Shown here in pieces: positions 57,036-64,000 of a DNA stretch of 64,000 nucleotides. The stretch's first letter is position 1. Each line of letters opens with the position of its first letter. Made by a program: the position numbers and the translations under genes. The notes beneath the pieces were generated by a model. It saw nothing but the letters and a program-made list of their open reading frames with translations. It did no database searches and was not told the origin of the DNA. Source of the stretch: Irpex lacteus (Eukaryota; Basidiomycota; Agaricomycetes; Polyporales; Irpicaceae); assembly GCA_001986395.2 (NCBI GenBank), contig MQVO02000047.1, positions 80,344-144,343 of the forward strand, in the 5' to 3' direction.

Positions 57036-60000
57036 ATGGATAACAGCTTTGATACTGCCAACGAGAGCGACGAAGATTTCGATTGGGAGGAAGTCGCGGT
57101 GCCGGCTGACGGCCAAGCAGCTCCGGATCCTCCACCTCAGGAGCCCAGGGGTAACGAAGAAGGCCCTTCAACTGCAGTAAGGGAAAACATTGAAATAACC
57201 CTTCGTGCAAGACCAAAGCCAGATGAGTCAGCCAAGTGTGTATCTCCTGTTCATTTGTGTACGTTGTAGTCATACGCCATACCCAGGAAGCGAGCTGCCG
57301 CAGTGCACGCCGCACGAGTTGCCCGAGTTGCCTGCCACAAGATGCATACCATCATGTTACTCGGGAATGCGAGTGTGAGGAACAAGTGGATAAACGACGA
57401 TGTGCTAAAGGTATGTGGGACGTTGTCAAAATTGGGATTGCTATGAGAAACACATATGCATGATTTCTACAGGCCAGACTGATGTCATTGACGCCAATGA
57501 GCCTGCAAAATGCCTTCGCTATGATACACAAGTCACGCGTTCCAGAAGCAGCGAAGAGAGGCCGCATGTTTGAGTCAGCTATCACACGGCTTGTTGAGTG
57601 GTGGTACAAGACATTCAGAGTATCACCAAACGGCCATATACGCAGCCGTACTTATGAAGACGTGCAAAAGGAACTTGCCTCCAGGGCTGAGAAGGCTAAA
57701 CATCGGAAAGGCAAAGGCCGTGCGAAAGACTCCGATGATGAAAATAGCAGCGAAGACGAAGGAGAACTCATCAAGGACGAACGTAGTCTGATGAAACATG
57801 CACTCATGCGCCGAGGGTCAAGAGATGTCAGTGCACAGCTGTTCACCTCCCTCTGTCGAGCATTGGGTATACCGGCGCGCCTCGTTGTCAGTCTCCAAAG
57901 TGTTCCTTGGCAAGCAAACGTCGGCAAGCCCAAGCCTGCTATCAAGAAGAAGCCCCAAAAATCCGATGACAAGGGTAAGCAGAAGGCCGAGGAGGAAGAG
58001 TCAGAGATGGAAGAAATCGAGATACCTGCGAAAGGAGATCGTTTTCCTGGGGGTGGGCAGAGCCTCAGCGGGCGCAGCACCCCTCTGTCGGATGCCAAGG
58101 GCAAAGGCAAGCAGAAGGCGGCACCAGTGATCAATCTTCGAAAGCACCGAGGGCGCAAACTGGGTTCCGTTGCTCCTCCCATCAAGCCCATACGTGAGTT
58201 CTGACGTAGGCCACCTTCCCATTTTCTCATGCATCTGTTAACAGGTGAGCGCACGCCGGATCCAACTCAGACACCCCCTGTATTTTGGACGGAAGTGTTT
58301 TCGCGAGCAGATGCCAAATGGCTTCCTGTTGACCCTGTACGGTTTATAGTCAATAAGAGAAAGGTCTTCGACCCGAGTACGTCGATTGGCATACCACCTG
58401 GCACAAGGGTGGAAAATCGCATGGTTTACGTAGTAGCTTTCGAAGAGGATGGCTATGCCCGGGATGTGACGCCTCGGTATGCGTCCGAATTCGGCGCGAA
58501 GACATCAAAAAATGCAGCAAGGCGGGAAAGGCAAGCAAGATTGGTGGGAGCGTGTTATGGCCATTGTACGACGTCCATACCGTCTGGTACGTAAAAGCAG
58601 AGGATTCTATGTGGCGTTTGGGTTTAAACTGAACTAAACAATAGAATCGCGATGATTTGGAGGATGACGAATTGCATGTCAAACAACTGACGGAACAGAT
58701 GCCCAATTCCATGGCAGGGTTCAAGAACCACCCCTTGTGCGTTCACATCCTCATGGTCGTATTAGTGTTCTGACTTTCAGCTTGGTAGATACGTGCTCGA
58801 ACGGCACCTAAAGCGAGATGAAGTCATTCACCCTCTTACAGAGCTTGGAAAATTCCGCGGCGAACCTGTCTACCCACGCTCATCTGTTGTAACCCTGAAG
58901 ACTGCAGAGAACTGGATGCGTCAGGGCCGCAAAGTACGTGAAGGTTGTCAGCCCATGAAATGGGTGAAGCCAAAATGCCGTCACCGTGAACAAGAAACGT
59001 GCGATAGAAATGGCCATGGCTGATCGTAGCGACGGTCTCGCTGTAGCAGGTGAAGACCAGGGTGCTGGATTCTCGAGTGAGAAAGATGTGATGCAGGGCA
59101 TGTATGCGGAGAATCAGACGGAACTCTATAAGCCTGACCCTGTTATTGACGTGGGTATCCTCCTATCTATTCCATGTTACCCCGTGTTTATTGTTTTCAA
59201 CAGGGAAAGGTGCCGAAGAACGACTTTGGGAATATCGATCTCTATGTCCCGACTATGTTACCGGCTGGAGGCTCGTATGTGCCTTGTACGTACATGTTTT
59301 CTATTGGCTCGTGTGCAGCTGAAGATAACGTGCGCTGATTGACATCACACAGACAAAGGCGTGGCTAAGATTGCGCGTCAACTAGGTATTGACTATGCTG
59401 AGGCCGTCGTAAGTCGTTTGTTTCCTGGATTACGTTGGTATATTGAAATTAACCACGTCTCCATGTGCACCGAAATACGTCAGACCGGGTTTGAGTTCAA
59501 AAAACGGCGAGCTTTCCCAGTAATATCAGGCGTAGTTGTAGCCTCAGAAAATGAGGAGATGCTTCTCGAGGTACGGCTGTTCATTTCTGATATAATTCTG
59601 CCACGATACTGTCACGTTATACACAACATCGCTGATGACTTGATTTTCCATCAAGGCATATTGGGCTGCCGAACAAGAGGCAGAGGAAGAAACGGCGTAC
59701 GAAACGACAAGAGCAAGTCATCAAACGATGGCAACGGCTCATTCAAGGGCTAAGAATTCGTCAACGTCTTCAGGCCCAGTACGCCGGCAGGGAATCGCAG
59801 CCTTCCCAACATATCGAGGAAGCCGAAAAGGTCAGTCGCCAATCGAAATATATGCACCGTTGTTATCAACTAAAATCCTGCAGCAGCACGGCGTGGAAGA
59901 AGCTGGAGGGTTTCTTAGCACAGCAGACGATGTTGTACAACCGTATACGTTACCGCGGAATCTCCATCCGGTTCTCGATTCATCGCAGCAACCTCCGCCC

Positions 60001-60672
60001 AATACCCCAAGAAGCAAGTGTCGATGCAGGCCCATCAAAGCAGGATAGCGTCGGCCATGTGTCCAGCACTGCTGCTGCGCACAGGCAGCTACATATAGAG
60101 ACGTTCGATATCGAAGACACCCACTCGACCATCTCCAATGTGAGTGCCGATGTGCCTCCTCCCACCCCGATAACCGGTGCACCGAAGACAATGCGAGAAC
60201 TAGCGGAAGCTGTTACAGTGGATGGACAGCAAAGATCCGAGCCTGATGCTGCTATCGAGACGTTTGTTACGCCAATGCATTCCTCTCGGGTCGCATCTCC
60301 AGCGCCAAGCCACATCGAATGGCCACGCGGAAAGACCCAACGCCACTCGTCATGCTGTCGGAGCCAGCAATGGCAAAGACAAAGCCACCGTAGCCGCAAG
60401 GTTATCAACGAAGGAGACGCCACGGCGAGGTCGCAAGCGTAACCGTGAAGAGCCTGTCACGGATTCCGAGGACGAAGGTGATGACGATAAAGACGATAGG
60501 GATAGTCGAGATGATTCGACCACCGAAGCGTTCTCGCCGTACAGCCAAGAGGCCGCCTCCTGCGCCCGTGCCTAAGTCAGATCGAGTCCTACGTACGCGC
60601 AAGTCAAAGACCGCAGACCAGTTACAGGAGGAGAAAGAGCAAGAGGCGGCGTATCGACGTGCGGTTGCATAG
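57036..60672 (+). CDS. DNA repair protein RAD4/XPC
   Basis: Multi-exon gene for the damage sensor of global-genome nucleotide excision repair. The acidic N-terminus (NESDEDFDWEEVAVP) is followed by the degenerate transglutaminase-like fold (AAVHAARVARVACHKMHTIM, LFTSLCRALGIPARLVVSLQ, VFWTEVFSRADAKWLPVDP, YVVAFEEDGYARDVTPRYAS). Beta-hairpin domains come next (FKNHPL-YVLERHLKRDEVIH, GEPVYPRSSVVTLKTAENWM, KVPKNDFGNIDLYVPTMLP, GFEFKKRRAFPVISGVVVAS). Damage-binding BHD1-3 are all present. After VEEAGGFLSTADDVVQP the frame changes: a 46-nt intron (59943-59988) fits the first change, but two later changes before the closing VLRTRKSKTADQLQEEKEQE lack clear introns. The C-terminal 200 residues should therefore be treated as uncertain. 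Confidence 0.9.
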
Positions 60673-60986
60673 GACGGCCAGCTCGTTGGGGCCATGGATT
60701 GGCGGGAAACGGTCGCTACACCGATGAGTGCCATGACATGGATTAATTATCGGTTTATATACCTTCCCGCACTGCTGCTACGATGCGAGCATCGGACAAC
60801 TTTGCTTTTATGCTACCCCGTATATTTCGCGTATCATGTCCTATAATCAGATTTATTGAGGTACAACATAGCACGACCAATAATATAGCCCGTAATTTTT
60901 ACCAAGAATGTCCGCTTAATTTCTCTGCGGTACATGGTATCATTAAACCGTCTTCTCTCGACATCTATCCACCCACTGGTAGTAGC
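60673..60986. other. Intergenic, convergent 3' ends
   Basis: 314 nt between RAD4 and TRM61 3' ends, AT-rich, no gene. Confidence 0.45.
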
Positions 60987-63195
60987 CTACGCGCTTGTTA
61001 CACCGCCAATGTCACTGTCAAAGACGGTTTGGGAGGTTGAGTGCACAGCAAGAGGAATCTGTGGCCCAGGCTCTGGGGTACCATTCGAACTTGTGCTTGC
61101 GCCAGTCATCGACGGCGGAATGAACACCGCAAACGTCAGGTACGACGTGTGCCCACGCACTTCAGGGAACGCCCTCGATACACTGATGCTCTCGGGCTCG
61201 CTTTCAGCTTCATTTTCAGGTCGACTTCCGATGTTCGCAGCAGCGACGGAGACGGCCACTGGCTCAGGTCTAGGCTGTGCAACAGCGCCGCTGGAGGAGG
61301 CAGTGGTGGAAGAAACTTCAAGTTGAGAGAGAGTGACATCCATCGGTGCCTCGGTATGGACCTGAACTTCTGTTGTTGTCGTAGCCGCTATCGTTGTATG
61401 TTCCGTTCCACAGACACTATCTGCGGCAGTCTTCGCTTTCTTTGTATGTGGTGCTGGGTGTGTCTGTGGCGATAGAGGCGGCGTCGGGGATGGGTTCAGC
61501 CTCTTCGTCGGCCCGTTTCCGTTTGCCGCGATGTGCAGAGGCTATTTGACGAAGGCGCTTTTCTTCTTTGCGTATCTCAAGGCGTTTGAGGCTGGCGGCA
61601 GCAACAGAAATGGATGGTGGGCGCGCGATAGAGTCGACTTGCTGTGGACGTATCAAGGTCTCGTACATTGTGATGTCTGCGTCGGAGTCAGTGAAGCGAA
61701 GGTATACAGGGGAAAGTGCTCTAACCTGTAAAGCCTTCCTGGTTCAATGCAGTCACTGTGCGCATGACCTGCTCTATGCAGGGGCTAAAGCAACAAATCC
61801 TTGTTGGACGATCTTTCTGTACCCGAGAAAGTAAGAGGGAAAATGGAAGTACTTAGAAAACACGTCACAGTGAGGTAAAAATGAGCTTAACTCGTAGAGC
61901 GACCTTCGCATAAGGTACAGCATCCCAAGGCGCAGGTAGATCCAAGAAAACTGTACGCGGTGATGATCAGACGATATGTTGCGCATACCGACGTTCCCGC
62001 TGCTCACCTGCATCCACAGTGTCAACGACTGTGAACCCTTCCTTGCAGACATTTCGGTGTGTTAACGTGACGATGTTATCCATGCCATGGCGCGAGAACT
62101 CTTCCCTGAGAATATAGAGATAAGTGATTGTGTTAGCCAACTATGTTTGACTTTCATAGATCGAATGAGTGTGATATGAAAAGACGCAGCATCAGATCTG
62201 GTCATTCTTGGTACTGGCCAATCAACGCCTAGATTAACCCATGACCGATGACCTGACAGCGTCAGGGTGAGGTATCTACCCTCCTTGAACGGCAATGGAC
62301 GTACATCGCCTCAAGTGGGCAGGATTGGAAGAAAGCAGGAATGTGCTAACTGCCGCTATTATGTCCCGCTAACGAGATCTATGATGAGGCGCTCAATCTC
62401 GGGAGACGGGGCGACGTCGAGCCACCGTCATCCATGGCAGGTAAGTTCATATACGATATGAGCACCATATGATCGGTCGTTTCTTGTTACTTGCGAGCGT
62501 AAAACGGTATTTGACTGACCTGGCTTTGTTGGCACGGGCTTCGTGGAACTCGTAAGACCATAAGTGGCCTGTCTCGCCTATGGTTCGCGCGGTAGAGTGG
62601 GAGAAAGACCCTGAGCCTGTACCTGTATGTGCGGAGATGTGCCAGCTAGAGCGTGTGCGTTATCGTTTGGGATGCGAGTGTAGCGTACCTGTCGGAGACA
62701 AACGTATTAGTCCGCGAATATAAAGTCAAGTGTTAATTGGAGTTAGTATGTGGACGTTTTCGAAAGCTAGCAATATCGTGGAAATATCACGACAAGCAGG
62801 GTTCTGCACGTACCTGCTTCAATAACTTTGCTACCTGGTTTGATATCAAGCCAGGACGTCACGAATGCAATGTCCGCCAGGTACAAAATTTGCGTTCTGT
62901 GGGGAAGTGCAAGGGTCCATAGTTCCGGTGTGGGTCGCAAGACATGAATGAAGCCCTTGCCGTTACGCGACCCCACCTTAGAACCATACGGCATGCCAAT
63001 CAGGTCCGAGTGACGATAGACTCCAAATCTGTTATTGAGCTCCTTGCCGGCAGAGATGATAAGGGGTTGAATGAGATCTCTGGTCTATAGAGTTCAATGA
63101 TTTTTTGCAAGAAACGTGGCAATCGCTGTTCGTAGACTGACCATCCATATAATTACCAGGTCGCCATCGGCAATTTCTCTTGCAGTAGACCACAT
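60987..63195 (-). CDS. TRM61: TRM61, tRNA (adenine-58-N1) methyltransferase catalytic subunit
   Basis: Multi-exon gene. With Trm6 the enzyme methylates A58 in the T-loop, which stabilises initiator tRNA-Met. Exon 1 (start 63195) reads [18 protein letters not shown], then [60 protein letters not shown] and [24 protein letters not shown]. The S-adenosylmethionine loop [18 protein letters not shown] is intact. Next are [39 protein letters not shown] and [21 protein letters not shown]...MYETLIRPQ. The conserved last strand ([14 protein letters not shown]) is found near 61140, but one frame later than the [20 protein letters not shown] exon, with no GT-AG intron between. One 414-nt intron (62106-62519) is unusually long here. 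Confidence 0.92.
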
Positions 63196-63250
63196 ATCTC
63201 TTCTTACAAGAAAATGTCTGGGTCTTTTTTACTCTGTTTTGTCTTACCTT

Positions 63251-63505
63251 GTTATGCAACTGGAACCGGTGGTGACTGTTGTAGAAACAGACGTGTGTCC
63301 AAAATTGATGCGCCTTTGCCGCCGGGATATCAGGGCGCTAACTGCGGCCGATACGCGGGTGCTGTACTCATTTGCCAGAATGCTTGTCAACTTGGATGAC
63401 ACCAGCTTGTGGGAGCAGATGAGTTATGCCGATTTTAAGGTGAGATCTGTTTCAAAGCTAGATCTCGCAGGGAAGATTCAGAGTGCGACTGGATCTCGAG
63501 CGTAA
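63251..63505 (+). CDS. Hypothetical short protein near the right edge
   Basis: ATG-started frame of 85 codons (MQLEPVVTVVETDVCPKLMR...), 55 nt from the divergent TRM61 start. I recognise no domain. An overlapping frame at 63214-63399 would give a cysteine-rich peptide with a hydrophobic start, and another open frame follows at 63572-63829. These could be exons of a gene running off the window or chance frames. Confidence 0.2.
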   Translation, partial: VMQLEPVVTVVETDVCPKLMRLCRRDIRALTAADTRVLYSFARMLVNLDDTSLWEQMSYADFKVRSVSKLDLAGKIQSATGSRA

Positions 63506-64000
63506 CTCCCATCACACGCCCATGAATCCTTCGCCGGCCTCTCCTTCTGGATCCCTTCTGCTACCTTCAGGGTGGGCCTTGTGCCAGGAGGTCTGACGGC
63601 CAAGGATAGAACTTTCTCTCGTCACTCGCTTTTTTGGACGTGCAGCGAGCGAGAAGACGTGCATGACCCTGCGTCGCGAGCCCTTTGTTCACGCGAAAGG
63701 AGACATCCGCGCTTGGTCGGAATTAACCAGGCCACAGTGATGAATCAGGATTTGAGAGAGACCAGGAAATGGCTTGTTCAGCAGGTGGCTAGCCATGAAC
63801 TCAAAATTACCGCCAGCAACTCAAGATAGTTACCACCTCCAGGTCTGCAGATCTCGGCATCTGTGCCCCTGTCTGGGAGGTAAATTCAGGACATCATAGT
63901 TCGTGGGTCGTTTTCCATCGTCCGCGCCAGAGTCTCAGCCTCTCTCCCACTCTCTCTTCGCGCTGGCACTCTTTGATTGTTGCTGTCACTTCGCCGGCTG
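63506..64000. other. Right-edge sequence
   Basis: No gene supported. The last 150 nt are C/T-rich, as in a fungal promoter or leader, so a gene may begin beyond the window. Confidence 0.35.

Noticed and set aside
1..64000. CRISPR arrays, bacterial operons, rRNA genes or viral genes
   Set aside because: None seen. Intron density and gene types are eukaryotic fungal throughout, and no spaced direct-repeat array occurs.

Overview
The window is nuclear DNA of a filamentous basidiomycete, most likely a mushroom-forming Agaricomycete. Genes are dense, sit on both strands, and are cut by many short GT-AG introns (mostly 45-90 nt). Products are typical of that group: an S9 dipeptidyl peptidase, XPC/Rad4, TRM61, MON1, a PPPDE-thioredoxin-PUL fusion, F-box and BTB proteins, and an expanded F-box/nucleotidyltransferase-like family. 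All identifications come from reading translated sequence; no database was searched.

Layout. 0-5.5 kb: an ABCC-type ABC transporter on the minus strand that runs off the left edge before its second ATPase domain. 6-9 kb: secreted dipeptidyl-peptidase V. 10.1-11.4 kb: a zinc-finger-like protein with a paralogue at 41.5 kb. 11.7-14.2 kb: an ORC6-like protein and mitochondrial ribosomal protein mS41, divergent. 14.7 kb: tRNA-Glu(UUC). 15.3-20.8 kb: F-box protein, MON1 and a BTB protein. 20.9-23.8 kb: guanine deaminase and NAD(P)H-hydrate epimerase from one short divergent promoter. 24.0-24.5 kb: a MITE-like element with 26-bp perfect terminal inverted repeats. 25-27.2 kb: an MFS sugar transporter.

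27.5-33.6 kb is the most unusual part. Three tandem paralogues combine an F-box-like N-terminus with a nucleotidyltransferase-like GS...DLD motif; a fourth lies on the minus strand at 43.3-44.7 kb. The first copy is interrupted by a 912-bp insertion with a 21-nt poly(A) tail and a perfect 15-bp target-site duplication, which reads as a processed retrocopy of another gene. Removing the insertion and one duplication copy leaves a continuous reading frame. The third copy has lost the presumed catalytic residues.

33.7-40 kb: carnitine acetyltransferase with both a mitochondrial-type leader and a C-terminal AKL peroxisomal signal, a phosducin-like protein, tRNA-Glu(CUC), and an FHA protein of the SNIP1/Pml1 type. 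46.5-48.9 kb: acetyl-CoA synthetase. 49.3-56.8 kb: PPPDE-thioredoxin-PUL protein, a linker-histone-fold proline-rich protein, and a second F-box protein. 57-63.2 kb: RAD4/XPC and TRM61, convergent. Both appear to need a frame change near their 3' ends.

Most genes are unrelated housekeeping functions. The acetyl-unit pair (carnitine acetyltransferase and acetyl-CoA synthetase) is the only obvious metabolic link. The ribosomal, tRNA, repair and replication genes are unlinked in function.
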